Part shown: piece by piece, positions 1 through 8,725 of the stretch
How the letters are laid out: each line of letters opens with the position of its first letter
Numbering within the stretch: position 1 is the stretch's first letter
NCBI RefSeq assembly: GCF_000473085.1
Contig: NZ_AXBA01000004.1
Span: 62,651 to 126,650, forward strand
Direction: 5' to 3'
From: Azorhizobium doebereinerae UFLA1-100
Lineage (GTDB): Bacteria; Pseudomonadota; Alphaproteobacteria; Rhizobiales; Xanthobacteraceae
Length of the DNA stretch: 64,000 nt
Notes under the pieces: model-generated
The model's database searches: none
Seen by the model: the letters and a program-made list of their open reading frames with translations, nothing else
What the model was told of the DNA's origin: nothing
Position numbers and translations under genes: made by a program

Positions 1-144
1 AACCGAACCCGCCGCCACAGCCATCTCGGCGGCATCAGTCCCGAGGCGTTCGAACGCGCTTCCGCGTGAGGCTCGGCTTTGTCTACAAAACCAGGGTCGG
101 TCCAAGGATAGCTCGGCTCTGTCTAACGGACCGGGGGCAGTCCA
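1..144 (+). mobile_element. 3' end of an IS3-family insertion sequence
   Basis: Frame 1 from base 1 is open for 22 codons and stops at 67-69. It reads NRTRRHSHLGGISPEAFERA, the typical C-terminus of the IS3-family OrfB transposase (DDE integrase). The non-coding tail contains two related segments, GGCTCGGCTTTGTCTAC (near 71) and GCTCGGCTCTGTCTAAC (near 112), and ends in GGGGGCAGTCCA near 144, which resembles IS3-type terminal inverted repeats. The rest of the element lies outside the window, so the exact boundary and target duplication cannot be fixed. Confidence 0.8.
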
Positions 145-297
145 GTCCACTGCCGACCGACGCATTTGACAAGCCCTGCGGTCCAGGGGGCGACTAGGAG
201 CAGGATCAGCAAGTCGAGCAGCCCACATTGCCAGTGACCGCAGGTCTTCGTCCTCGTTACACGCCAACCGGGGCGAGGCCGGCAGTCCTCAGTTCGA

Positions 298-591
298 TCA
301 GTGGTGTCTATCGTCGTCGTCTTGGGACATTGGCTGTATGCGTTCGAGGCTTGCGGGATCATATTTGGCCTTGAGGTGATCGCCGCCCGCCCTCATCGCC
401 TTGACTTTGTAGCAGCCGTCGTCGGAGCGGATCGAGAGGACGGTCCAGCCGTCGGCCTCCAGCTTTTTCTGGAGGGCTTGGCGCGGTTGCCAATCGCTCA
501 GGGGGACGCTGCAGACCTGATCCGCCGCTGCCGGCACGGCACCGAGGCACGGGGAAAGGAACAGGATCGCCGCCACGCATTTGAATTTCAC
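298..591 (-). CDS. Small secreted PepSY-type protein
   Basis: 97 aa. Starts at GTG (589-591) behind a good Shine-Dalgarno (GGGAGAGGG). A Sec signal peptide (MKFKCVAAILFLSPCLGAVPAAA) precedes a single short PepSY-like module: the pattern LQKKLEADGWTV...DDGCYKVKA is the usual PepSY alpha-beta unit, with two Cys (mature region) that could pair. The tail is Asp/His rich (DDDDRHH). It is divergent from a two-component system, an arrangement often seen where a periplasmic PepSY protein and a sensor respond to the same signal. The exact role is unknown; a metal- or redox-related periplasmic function is inferred from the neighbours. Confidence 0.7.
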   Translation of the reverse strand: MKFKCVAAILFLSPCLGAVPAAADQVCSVPLSDWQPRQALQKKLEADGWTVLSIRSDDGCYKVKAMRAGGDHLKAKYDPASLERIQPMSQDDDDRHH

Positions 592-730
592 AATCCCTCT
601 CCCGCCGGGTGAAGTCCGCCAACCAACTCAAGCATGCCGAACTGACGCCCACCTGAACGTCATCATCAATTAGCTCCCCCATTCGTTGATCCGGCGCGCT
701 AAAATCGCATGGAACATTCCGAGGCGGCAT

Positions 731-1402
731 ATGCGCATCCTGTTGGTGGAAGACGATCCGGTCCTTGGCATGGCCGTTCGGGATCAGATTGTCGCCGACG
801 GCCATTGCGTCGATTGGGTAAACCGGCTCGACGAGGCCACGGAGGCGATGCGTGCCGCCGCCTTTGAACTCGTCCTGCTCGACTTGATGCTGCCTGACGG
901 GCGCGGCCTCGACTTCCTGAAAGGGCAGCGAGCGACCGGCAATGCGACGCCGGTGATCGTCCTGACGGCGCGAGATCAGATCACTGACCGCATTGCGGCC
1001 CTTGATACGGGGGCTGACGATTATCTGGTGAAGCCCTTCGATCTTTTCGAACTCTCCGCCCGGATTCGTGCCGTAGGGCGGCGTTATTGCGGCAATCCAA
1101 ATCCTCTCGTCGTCATCGGCGGGCTTGAGATTGATCTTGCGGCCCGCTCCGTCCGGCGTGGTGGCAAGATCGTGCCGCTGACCGCCCGTGAATGGTCTCT
1201 GTTCGAAGTTTTCGTCCAGCGGCCCCATCAATTGATGTCGAAGCTGCAGCTTGAGGAACGGCTCTATTCATTTGATGCCGAGATCGAGAGCAATACCATC
1301 GAGGTCTATATCGCGCGCCTGCGCAAGAAGCTTGGGGCGGACGTGTTCGAGACGGTGCGTGGCATGGGCTATCGTCTTGGTGCGCCAGGTGGCGGCCAGT
1401 GA
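731..1402 (+). CDS. OmpR/PhoB-family response regulator
   Basis: 223 aa. The receiver domain starts MRILLVEDDPVLGM with the acidic pair; the phosphoacceptor Asp lies in LVLLDLMLPDGRG (about residue 52) and the conserved Lys in DDYLVKPFD (about 102). A C-terminal winged helix ends in NTIEVYIARLRKKLG and the RGMGYRL hairpin, typical of QseB/PmrA-like regulators. An ATG 45 bases upstream is in frame, but 731 places the start directly on the receiver strand and follows GAGGCGGC. The stop overlaps the kinase start (TGATG). It probably controls this locus, including the divergent PepSY gene. Confidence 0.93.
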   Translation: MRILLVEDDPVLGMAVRDQIVADGHCVDWVNRLDEATEAMRAAAFELVLLDLMLPDGRGLDFLKGQRATGNATPVIVLTARDQITDRIAALDTGADDYLVKPFDLFELSARIRAVGRRYCGNPNPLVVIGGLEIDLAARSVRRGGKIVPLTAREWSLFEVFVQRPHQLMSKLQLEERLYSFDAEIESNTIEVYIARLRKKLGADVFETVRGMGYRLGAPGGGQ

Positions 1403-2757
1403 TGGACGCTCGCCCCCCTCGTCGATGGAGCCTGCGCCGGCGCCTCGCCTTGTGGCTTGCCGTTGGTGTCACGGCCTTGTGGCTTGCTGCTGTCGCGGTG
1501 GCCGGGCTGGTGCTGCGCCACGCAATCGATGAACTGTTCGACAGTGCCCTGCAGGAGGTGGCGCAGCGCGTGCTGCCGCTGGCCTATGCCGAGCTGCTCT
1601 CGCGCGATGGGGGCGCAGGCACCACCCAGCACATGGCGCGGATCGGTCCCCACCGGGAATACATCACCTACGTGGTCCGTGATGCCGAGGGGCGCGAGCT
1701 GCTTCAGTCGAGTGATGCGGACCTCATGAAGATCCCGCGCGGCCTCGCTCCGGGCTTCCACACGACGGAGCGGTTGCGAACCTATACTGAGGCCGCCGTC
1801 CAGGGCACCGTCCTGGTGACCACAGCGGAGGAGCTTGCGCATCGCGGAGCGGCGCTCCGGCACGCTGTAGCGGCCTTGATCTGGCCGCTCGTCGCGCTGG
1901 TGCCGATCGCGCTGCTCGGTGTCTGGCTCTCGGTACGGTTGTCGTTGAAGCCTGTGGTTGCCTTTCGCCGCGCGATCGAAGCGCGGGGGCGTGGCAATCT
2001 CGCGCCGGTTGCCGGGGAAGGGCTGCCAGACGAGATGGCGCCCGTCGCGGAGTCGGTCAACGCCTTGATCGAGCGATTGCGCGGAACGCTCGAAGCCGAG
2101 CGCGGCTTCACCGCCAACAGCGCCCACGAATTGCGCACGCCGATTGCCGCGGCGCTAGCCCAGGCGCAGCGCCTCGTGGCCGAGCTTCCGGAGGGCGCGG
2201 CCGTTGAGCGGGCTCGCTCAGTGGTGACTGCCTTGCGGCGTCTCGCGCGCCTCTCCGAAAAGCTCCTCCAGCTCGCCAAGGCGGAGGGTGGAGGGTTGCT
2301 CGCGGAATCTCCGGCGCCACTGGGCCCGGTATTGCGACATGTGATCGAGGAGATCGACCGGCAGTCCGATGGCGGCGACGCTCTCATTGTCTCGATCCCA
2401 CCGGATGGAGGCCCGCTCTCGGATCTCGACCCGGACGCCTTCGCGATCCTGGCGCGCAATCTGATAGAGAATGCGCTCAAGCACGGCACGCCGGATGCTC
2501 CGGTCCGCGTGCAGCTTGGCGAGGGCCTGTTCGAAGTCTCGAACCATGGCGCGGTCGTTCCGGCCGACCGGCTGGAGCGTCTGACCCGCCCGTTCGAGCG
2601 CGGCCCGACGCGGTCGGAGGGCTCCGGCCTCGGCCTTGCGATTGCGGCTGCCATCTGCCGTGGCGCCGGCCTCTCGCTCCAGCTTGCATCGCCAATCCCG
2701 GACGAGGCCGACGGCTTCCGGGCCACTGTACGGTTCACGGCGTCGCCACGAGCCTGA
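1402..2757 (+). CDS. Two-component sensor histidine kinase
   Basis: 451 aa membrane kinase. TM1 is about residues 14-36, followed by a periplasmic stretch of about 120 residues, TM2 near 155-178 and a HAMP-like linker. The H box is FTANSAHELRTPIAAAL (about 235-251), the N box is NLIENALKHG and the G2 box is GSGLGLAIAAAI. A GTG one codon upstream is an alternative start. It partners with the response regulator it overlaps. The periplasmic domain is not one I can name. The QseC/PmrB-like layout and the downstream flavoprotein genes suggest sensing of a periplasmic metal or redox cue, which is inference. Confidence 0.92.
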   Translation: MDARPPRRWSLRRRLALWLAVGVTALWLAAVAVAGLVLRHAIDELFDSALQEVAQRVLPLAYAELLSRDGGAGTTQHMARIGPHREYITYVVRDAEGRELLQSSDADLMKIPRGLAPGFHTTERLRTYTEAAVQGTVLVTTAEELAHRGAALRHAVAALIWPLVALVPIALLGVWLSVRLSLKPVVAFRRAIEARGRGNLAPVAGEGLPDEMAPVAESVNALIERLRGTLEAERGFTANSAHELRTPIAAALAQAQRLVAELPEGAAVERARSVVTALRRLARLSEKLLQLAKAEGGGLLAESPAPLGPVLRHVIEEIDRQSDGGDALIVSIPPDGGPLSDLDPDAFAILARNLIENALKHGTPDAPVRVQLGEGLFEVSNHGAVVPADRLERLTRPFERGPTRSEGSGLGLAIAAAICRGAGLSLQLASPIPDEADGFRATVRFTASPRA

Positions 2758-2849
2758 CGGGAAGCTGAACGTCAATCCGCATCGGCTTCAGGTGGCCGTC
2801 AGACGCGAACACGAGGATGCCCCGGTCAACACCAGCCGAGGGACATCCC

Positions 2850-3209
2850 ATGAAGACGCGAATCCTGATCGGAGCCGGCCTTCTCATTTCCACCGCCGGC
2901 ATCGGCATTGCGCTGGCGGCGGCCGACTTCGACCTCTCGAACGGCCATCGACAGGAACGACACGACAGCAGGGCGATCGCCGACGCCCAGGGCCATCCGA
3001 TCCGCATGACCGAGGGTTCCCAGAGCCGGGACCATGGCGGCGAGCATCACCGCCGCTCTCACCATGACGATGAGGGCGACGACGACGATGATGGCAAGGG
3101 CGCTCGTCCCGGCCCAATCCCACAGAACGGCCCGTCCGATCCCAAGGCATCGGTGCCCGACAACGGCCTGTTCAGCGGCAAGACCCGGCCCAAGGTCGAG
3201 GTTCAATGA
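2850..3209 (+). CDS. His/Asp-rich secreted protein, unknown function
   Basis: 119 aa. The ATG at 2850 follows GAGGGA. A signal peptide (MKTRILIGAGLLISTAGIGIALAAA) precedes a highly charged mature part with HHRRSHHDDEGDDDDDG near residues 63-79, followed by a Pro/Gly-rich tail. No folded domain is recognised. The His/Asp cluster is compatible with binding divalent metal, but that is only inferred from composition. It sits between the kinase and the DUF2271 gene in the same direction, so it is probably part of the same redox locus. Confidence 0.6.
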   Translation: MKTRILIGAGLLISTAGIGIALAAADFDLSNGHRQERHDSRAIADAQGHPIRMTEGSQSRDHGGEHHRRSHHDDEGDDDDDGKGARPGPIPQNGPSDPKASVPDNGLFSGKTRPKVEVQ

Positions 3210-3252
3210 CGGACCGCCGTGCCTGATCATCCCAACTTTAAGGAACACCCCG

Positions 3253-3723
3253 ATGAAATTCGTTCTGCCTGCGCTGGCCGCAACCGCGGCCTTCATCGCG
3301 CCGACCTTTGCCGAGGCACGGCAGGTTACCTTCGAGACCGCACTCAAGACATACGGCGGCAATGGCGCTTATGTCGTCCTCTACGTTACAGACGCCGCCG
3401 GAAAGTATAAAGGCACGCTCTGGATGGCGGGCGGCAAGGCGAAATACTATCGCCACCTGTCGGACTGGCAGCGCGCCTCCGGGGGGCGGCCGACCGAGAT
3501 CGACGGCATCACCGGCGCCAGCGTCGGTTCGGGCAAGACGTTGAAGATCAGCCTCGACATTGCTGATGCCATGATCAACGCGGGCTACCAGGTCCACGTC
3601 GACACGGCGGTCGAGGATGGCATGGACAACCCCTCGGAGGTGGTCGCTCCGCTCGACACCTCCGCCTCCGGCAAAGCGGTTCCCGGCAAAGGCTACGTCA
3701 AATCCTTCTCGGTCACCTTCTGA
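3253..3723 (+). CDS. Secreted DUF2271 protein, likely flavinylated
   Basis: 156 aa. Starts at ATG 3253 behind AAGGA. The signal peptide MKFVLPALAATAAFIAPTFA is followed by a DUF2271-like beta-rich domain. Residues 84-90 read DGITGAS, which matches the ApbE flavinylation motif (Asp, then S/T-G-A-S/T, with FMN esterified to the last hydroxyl residue as in NqrC/RnfG proteins); Ser90 would be the acceptor. The reductase and ApbE genes lie directly downstream. I infer a periplasmic FMN-carrying electron acceptor fed by the membrane reductase. The family name is established; the covalent flavin is predicted from the motif and the neighbours. Confidence 0.85.
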   Translation: MKFVLPALAATAAFIAPTFAEARQVTFETALKTYGGNGAYVVLYVTDAAGKYKGTLWMAGGKAKYYRHLSDWQRASGGRPTEIDGITGASVGSGKTLKISLDIADAMINAGYQVHVDTAVEDGMDNPSEVVAPLDTSASGKAVPGKGYVKSFSVTF

Positions 3724-3743
3724 CCCGATCGGAACTCCTCATC

Positions 3744-5930
3744 ATGCTTCGCCGCCTTCATTCGCTGCCGGGCATCATGCTCGCGCTGGGCCTCGCTGTC
3801 GTCACCCTCACAGGAGCCATGCTCTCGGTGGAGCCGGTGCTCGACCGCCTCGCCGCGCCGGAGATCGCACACGGCACCAGCGTCGCGACGCTCGCCGAGG
3901 CGGTCGCGGCCCGTCACCAGAGCATCGACTCCATCCGAAAGCGCGCGGACGGATCGATCACCGTCGCCTTCAGCGACGGGGACGTGAATGGCGTCGAAAG
4001 GATTGATCCGACCACCGGAGCGGGGTTGGGCCCCTATCGGATTTCGGCAGCCTCCCGTTTCATGACCAACCTGCACCGCTCGTTCCTGGCGGGCGATGCG
4101 GGCCGTGCGGCCGCAGGCACAGGTGCGCTTGCCATGCTCGTGCTGACGGCGTCAGGCATGATGATGCTTGCCCGTCGTCTGGGCGGATGGCGGGCGCTGC
4201 TCCGCCCGATCCAAGGGACACCCGCGCAGCGGTGGCATGGGGCGCTCGGTCGTCTTGCCGCCGCTGGACTGGTGCTGTCGTCCCTGACCGGCATGTGGAT
4301 GTCGGCAAGCACCTTCGGCTTCATCCCCGAGAGCCAAGTCGCGGCACCAGCGGTGGTGGCGAGCGGCGGGGTGCCCGCGCCGGTGGGGACCCTCGCGGCA
4401 CTCAAGTCCGTCGATGTGGCGGACTTGCGCGAGCTGACCTTCCCGGCCCCCGACGACCGCCTGGATACCTACTCCCTGCGCACATCGGCTGGAGAGGCGC
4501 GGATTGACATGGCGACTGGCGCTCAGTTGGCCTTCATGCCGGCGACGGCGCTTGACCGCCTTCAGGATCTGATCCGCATGCTCCATACCGGCCGTGGCGC
4601 CTGGGTGCTCGGCCTGTGGCTGGGCGTCTCGTCCCTCGCCGTGCCGGTGCTCGGCGTGACCGGAATCGTGCTCTGGTGGCGCCGCCGCGCCGCACGGCCG
4701 CGCATCACCATGAACGTTTCTGCCCGCACGGCCGACACCGTCATTCTCGTGGGCAGCGAAGGTAATTCGACCTGGGGTTTTGCCGCGACGCTGCATGCCG
4801 CGCTGACGGTCGCCGGTCATCGTGTTCACACCGCTGCGATGAATGAGCTCGCCCCGGTCTATGCGAGCGCTGAACGTCTGCTGATTCTGACGGCGACCCA
4901 TGGCGACGGCGCCGCGCCGGCTTCGGCATCGAAGTTCCTCGCGCGCCTCGCCACGATGAAAAAACCTGTCCCAGTGACCGTTCTCGGCTTCGGAGACCGG
5001 AATTTCGCGCACTTCTGTCGCTTCGCGGAAGAGGTCTCGGCGGCGTTCACGGCGAGGGGCTGGCCGTGGCTCCTGCCGATGAAGCGTATCGATCGCCGCT
5101 CGGCGCAGGAATTCGCCCAATGGGGGCAGGATCTCGGCGCCGTACTCGGCCATGATCTGGTGCTCACGCATGTTGCCGAACGGCCGAAGACGGTCACGCT
5201 CGAACTCGCCGAGCGCGAGGACTACGGCGTTGCCGTCGGCGCGCCGGTCGCGATCTTGCGCTTCCACGGGGCAGGGGCCGGTGCCAAGGCTAGCCGCCTG
5301 CCCTCGTTCGAAGCGGGAGACCTCGTCGGCATCCTGCCGCCAGGCGATCCGATGCCCCGGTTCTATTCGCTGGCATCTTCGACACGTGACGGCGTGCTTG
5401 AGATCTGCGTGCGGCTGCGCGAGGGCGGCCTCTGTTCGACCTTCCTGCATGCTCTTGAGCCGGGCGACCGGATCGAAGCGTACGTCCGCGAGAACCCGGC
5501 GTTCCGTCCGGCCAAGGGCAGGGGGCCGCTCATCCTCATCGGCGCTGGTGCTGGCATCGGCCCGCTCGCGGGTTTCGTGCGCGCCAATGACGCTGGTCGT
5601 CCGGTCCATCTCTACTGGGGCGGCCGCAGCGCGGCTTCGGATTTCCTGTACGAGCATGAACTGGCCCAGCACCTTGCCGAACGGCGCTTGACCTCCCTCA
5701 ACACCGCCTTCTCTCGCGGGCCGAATGGCGGAGCCTATATCCAGGATCGCCTCGCGGCGGACGCGCCCCGTTTGCGTGAGCTGATCCGGCAGGGTGCGCA
5801 AATACTGGTATGCGGGGGCCGGGACATGGCGCAGGCCGTGACCCTCGCGCTCGACACGGTCGTCCAGCCACTCGGCCTTGACCTTGCTACCCTCAAATCC
5901 GCAGGACGCTATGTCGAAGACGTCTACTGA
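3744..5930 (+). CDS. PepSY-membrane/flavodoxin/FAD-NAD(P)H reductase fusion
   Basis: 728 aa. The N-terminal half is a PepSY-associated TM protein: TM1 about residues 7-30, a periplasmic PepSY segment, then TMs near 120-142, 165-188 and 288-313. A flavodoxin-like domain starts at about 332 (VILVGSEGNSTWGFA). It is followed by a ferredoxin-reductase-type module with FAD motif PRFYSLASS (about 537), glycine-rich GPLILIGAGAGIGPLAGF (about 593) and LVCGGRDMA (about 688), as in sulfite reductase alpha or P450 reductase. It should move electrons from cytosolic NAD(P)H via FAD and FMN through the membrane part to the periplasm. The end overlaps apbE by 20 bases. Confidence 0.88.
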   Translation: MLRRLHSLPGIMLALGLAVVTLTGAMLSVEPVLDRLAAPEIAHGTSVATLAEAVAARHQSIDSIRKRADGSITVAFSDGDVNGVERIDPTTGAGLGPYRISAASRFMTNLHRSFLAGDAGRAAAGTGALAMLVLTASGMMMLARRLGGWRALLRPIQGTPAQRWHGALGRLAAAGLVLSSLTGMWMSASTFGFIPESQVAAPAVVASGGVPAPVGTLAALKSVDVADLRELTFPAPDDRLDTYSLRTSAGEARIDMATGAQLAFMPATALDRLQDLIRMLHTGRGAWVLGLWLGVSSLAVPVLGVTGIVLWWRRRAARPRITMNVSARTADTVILVGSEGNSTWGFAATLHAALTVAGHRVHTAAMNELAPVYASAERLLILTATHGDGAAPASASKFLARLATMKKPVPVTVLGFGDRNFAHFCRFAEEVSAAFTARGWPWLLPMKRIDRRSAQEFAQWGQDLGAVLGHDLVLTHVAERPKTVTLELAEREDYGVAVGAPVAILRFHGAGAGAKASRLPSFEAGDLVGILPPGDPMPRFYSLASSTRDGVLEICVRLREGGLCSTFLHALEPGDRIEAYVRENPAFRPAKGRGPLILIGAGAGIGPLAGFVRANDAGRPVHLYWGGRSAASDFLYEHELAQHLAERRLTSLNTAFSRGPNGGAYIQDRLAADAPRLRELIRQGAQILVCGGRDMAQAVTLALDTVVQPLGLDLATLKSAGRYVEDVY

Positions 5931-6867
5931 TCCGGCCCATAGCTCGGCTGTGCTCCGCCGCCACGCCCTGAGCGGCCCCGCCATGGGTTCACGCTGGTCG
6001 GCGTTGTTCCACGCCGGCGGCGACGTGGAGGAGGGGGCACTGATCCGCCACCTCCAGGGGGCTGTGGATCGCGTTGAGCAGCAGATGTCCAGCTGGCTGC
6101 CGGACTCGGATCTGGAGCGGCTCAACTCCGCTCCCTCGGGCGTCTGGGTGAAGATCCCCCGCGAACTGACGCAGGTACTCGCCGCGTCCCTGGAGATTGG
6201 CCGCCTGTCGGAGGGGGCGTTCGATATCGGGGTGGGCGATCTGGTCAAGGCCTGGGGCTTTGGCGGCGGGTCGCGCGTGCCCGATGGCGGGGGTATCGCC
6301 GCGCTCGCCGGCCGCTCCTTCTTCGAACCGCCGAAGACGCTCCAGCTTGATCACATGGGCCAGCGCGTGCGCCGGCTCGCGCCGCGGCGGCTCGATCTTT
6401 CCGGCATCGCCAAGGGCTTCGGCGTCGACGAACTGGCGCGGGCGATGACGGAGGCTGGCCTGTCCTCCTGGCTTGTGGGCATCGACGGCGAGATGCGGGC
6501 CGAGGGCACGAAGCCCGACGGCCGCCCCTGGACCGTGGCGCACGAAAGGCCAGACGCGGGAGAGCGCGAGATTCTCGGGGTGCTGGAGCTGTCAGGCGCT
6601 GCTGTCGCCACCTCCGGCAGCTATCGCCATCAGATAGAGGTGGGGGGACGGATGCTCTCCCACACCATGGACCCGTTTCGCGGCGCGCCATTGGAGAACG
6701 ACCTTGCCGCCGTCACTGTGCTCGCCGAGACCTGCATGGCGGCGGACGCCTGGGCCACGGCCCTGCTGGTGCGCGGGGCGAAGGATGGTCCGGCACTCGC
6801 GCGCCGTCTCGGCCTCTCGGTGTTGTTCGTGCGGAGCGACGGGGAGGTGGAGGCAACATGGCCATGA
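5911..6867 (+). CDS. apbE: FAD:protein FMN transferase (ApbE family)
   Basis: 318 aa. It transfers FMN from FAD to a Ser/Thr of the target protein. Family marks are visible: FDIGVGDLVKAWGFG, LDLSGIAKGFGVDELA (about 165-180), AVATSGSYRH (about 231) and SHTMDPFRGAP (about 248), where the Asp/Thr bind Mg, and ADAWATALLV. The start at 5911 overlaps the reductase end. Unusually, the N-terminus (MSKTSTDPAHSSAVLRR) shows no Sec signal peptide or lipobox, whereas the presumed substrate (DUF2271 protein) is exported. Either modification occurs before export or the start is misjudged. Confidence 0.92.
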   Translation: MSKTSTDPAHSSAVLRRHALSGPAMGSRWSALFHAGGDVEEGALIRHLQGAVDRVEQQMSSWLPDSDLERLNSAPSGVWVKIPRELTQVLAASLEIGRLSEGAFDIGVGDLVKAWGFGGGSRVPDGGGIAALAGRSFFEPPKTLQLDHMGQRVRRLAPRRLDLSGIAKGFGVDELARAMTEAGLSSWLVGIDGEMRAEGTKPDGRPWTVAHERPDAGEREILGVLELSGAAVATSGSYRHQIEVGGRMLSHTMDPFRGAPLENDLAAVTVLAETCMAADAWATALLVRGAKDGPALARRLGLSVLFVRSDGEVEATWP

Positions 6868-7050
6868 ACGGCCCGCAGCTACCCATGAACGGGTCGATTG
6901 GGCGGATTGGGCGTCGCTCTGCCGATGTTGGTATCACAACCATCATGGATTGGCTTCGCAGCGAAGTGAGGACTGCGGGCCACTGATGCATCCAGGAGCT
7001 CCGGCGTGCTCGAACATCTTGAGTGGTCTCGTAGCATCAGCTCGTAGTTG

Positions 7051-8499
7051 CTATGACCTGGCCGAAGCCGAATTTCTCGTCGCACCTTCTCCCTGGGACT
7101 GCTCCGCGCCGTCCCTGATGCCGTGACGCTCCATCTTGGCGTACAGGTTGCTTCGGGAGATGCCGAGTGCCTTGGCTGCGGCTTGCCGATTGGCATGCTT
7201 GTTCAAGGCATCAGTGATCATGCGGCGTTCCAGTTCCGCGACCGCACTGGACAGGCTCACCGAGTTCGGGGCTGGCTCAGCCGGTTTAGCGACATCGATT
7301 TCAAGTACTTCGGCGACGTCAGGCGCGGCGATGCCGTCGCCGTCGGTGCGCACATAGATCTGCTCTATGACGTTCCCAAGCTCCCGAACGTTTCCAGGCC
7401 AGAGGTGAGCCTCGAGTACATCCAACGCAGCGGGGGTAATCGGGCGGATGGGCATGGCGTAGGTTTGGGCAATCCGTTCGCTAAACTTCCTGGCAAGAAG
7501 CTCGATGTCTCCGTGGCGGTCCCGTAGCGGGGGAAGCCGGATCGAAAGGACGTTCAGTCGGTAATAGAGATCCTGTCGGAACGTTCCTGCTCGCACCATG
7601 TCGGTCAGCGAGCGGCTTGTGGCGGCGATCACGCGCACGTCCACGCGAGCGAGCTGGTTCGAACCGACGGGCTCGACTTCCCCGTCCTGAAGCGCACGGA
7701 GCAGTTTCGCTTGCAGGGCAAGCTGCATGTCGCCGATCTCGTCGAGGAACAGCGTTCCCTCATGGGCGAGCTGGAACTTGCCTGGTCGAGGCTGGCGGGC
7801 CGCCCCCGTGAAGGCGCCTGGCGCAACCCCGAAGAACTCCGCTTCCAACAGGTTCTCCGGCACGGCCGCGACGTTGATCGCAACGAAGGGCCTGTTCACG
7901 CGGCCAGATGCGGCATGGATCGCATGCGCCGCCATTTCCTTGCCGGTGCCGGTCTCTCCAAGCAGCAGTACGGGAGATCGAACCTCAGCCGCCCGGCGCA
8001 GTAGGCGTCCAACCTCCCGCATGGCAATGCTGGCGCCCAGGATCTGCTCGCTGGTGTATCGATGGGAGCGCGTGGTGGAGAGTGCCTGTTCCATGCGCGC
8101 CAAGCGTGATTGCAACTGATGGACACGCTCGGCGATCGGACGCAGATGCGGGATGCTGTTCTTCAAGGCGAAGGCGAAGGCGCCGATGATCTCGCCGGTC
8201 TCGTCCCGAAGCGGAAGGCGAGTCACGAGCAGGGACTTATCGCCATACTGGATGATGTCCATGGGCTGGGGCAGGCCCGTTTCCACCACTTCCCGGAGGC
8301 GGCTGTGCGGAATGACGCGTTCGATCTCCTGTCCGACCACGTCATTGAGGCGGACACCGCCGAGCAGGGCGAGCTGCCCCTCGCTGAACCAAACGACGCG
8401 GGAGCAACGGTCGACGATGGTGGCGCCATCGATCATTTCCTCAACCATTTGAAGCAGCGACCGGGCTGCTGAAAGCCGTTCTTCGGCCGAGGTTGGCAT
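7051..8499 (-). CDS. Sigma-54-dependent activator (PAS / AAA+ / Fis HTH)
   Basis: 482 aa. The start at 8499 (MPTSAEERLS) follows AGGAAG with good spacing; longer in-frame extensions run through the promoter region and are rejected. The N-terminal PAS-like sensor is about residues 20-125. The AAA+ domain has Walker A LGETGTGKE, the sigma-54 contact loop as PGAFTGAA, Walker B TLFLDEIGDM and the R-finger region. A Fis-type HTH (RQAAAKALGISRSNLYAKM) is near the C-terminus. It is divergent from the 8810-11777 operon, whose promoter is an exact -24/-12 element, so it almost surely activates that operon. The effector bound by the PAS domain is unknown. Confidence 0.93.
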   Translation of the reverse strand: MPTSAEERLSAARSLLQMVEEMIDGATIVDRCSRVVWFSEGQLALLGGVRLNDVVGQEIERVIPHSRLREVVETGLPQPMDIIQYGDKSLLVTRLPLRDETGEIIGAFAFALKNSIPHLRPIAERVHQLQSRLARMEQALSTTRSHRYTSEQILGASIAMREVGRLLRRAAEVRSPVLLLGETGTGKEMAAHAIHAASGRVNRPFVAINVAAVPENLLEAEFFGVAPGAFTGAARQPRPGKFQLAHEGTLFLDEIGDMQLALQAKLLRALQDGEVEPVGSNQLARVDVRVIAATSRSLTDMVRAGTFRQDLYYRLNVLSIRLPPLRDRHGDIELLARKFSERIAQTYAMPIRPITPAALDVLEAHLWPGNVRELGNVIEQIYVRTDGDGIAAPDVAEVLEIDVAKPAEPAPNSVSLSSAVAELERRMITDALNKHANRQAAAKALGISRSNLYAKMERHGIRDGAEQSQGEGATRNSASARS

Positions 8500-8518
8500 C
8501 GGTACTTCCTGGGTGGCA

Positions 8519-8535
8519 TGTCCTAGATCTGGACA
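8519..8535. promoter_or_regulatory. Upstream activator site candidate 1
   Basis: Inverted repeat TGTCC-N7-GGACA in the regulator/operon divergent gap, about 200 bases upstream of the predicted sigma-54 transcription start. The same arms recur at 8617-8634. Confidence 0.55.
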
Positions 8536-8616
8536 ATTCTGATAAAAATCAGGACGCTCCAGGGTCGCGCAAAAGTAGCTGTAGTCAACGACTTTCCTGG
8601 CATCCGAATGGCTGGC

Positions 8617-8634
8617 TGTCCCGAGTGCTGGACA
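8617..8634. promoter_or_regulatory. Upstream activator site candidate 2
   Basis: Second inverted repeat with identical arms, TGTCC-N8-GGACA, about 100 bases upstream of the predicted start at about 8736. Two copies with the same arms at typical enhancer distances suggest binding by the divergent sigma-54 activator. Confidence 0.55.
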
Positions 8635-8709
8635 TCGAGCGGATGCTTCGAAATTGGCGGTGACGCCGGACCCGTTGGAAATGCTGGAAAGGCTTCTGGC
8701 TCGCGGGTT

Positions 8710-8725
8710 TGGCATGGGGATTGCT
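8710..8725 (+). promoter_or_regulatory. Sigma-54 (-24/-12) promoter
   Basis: TGGCATG-N4-TTGCT, with GG at 8711-8712 and GC at 8723-8724 separated by exactly 10 bases, which is the RpoN consensus. Predicted start is near 8736, giving a leader of about 75 bases before the dehydrogenase ATG at 8810. Confidence 0.88.

Noticed and set aside
6868-7050. Short open frame (about 33 codons, 6886-6987) after apbE
   Set aside because: Clear ATG but no family match or strong ribosome site; too short to support as a gene.
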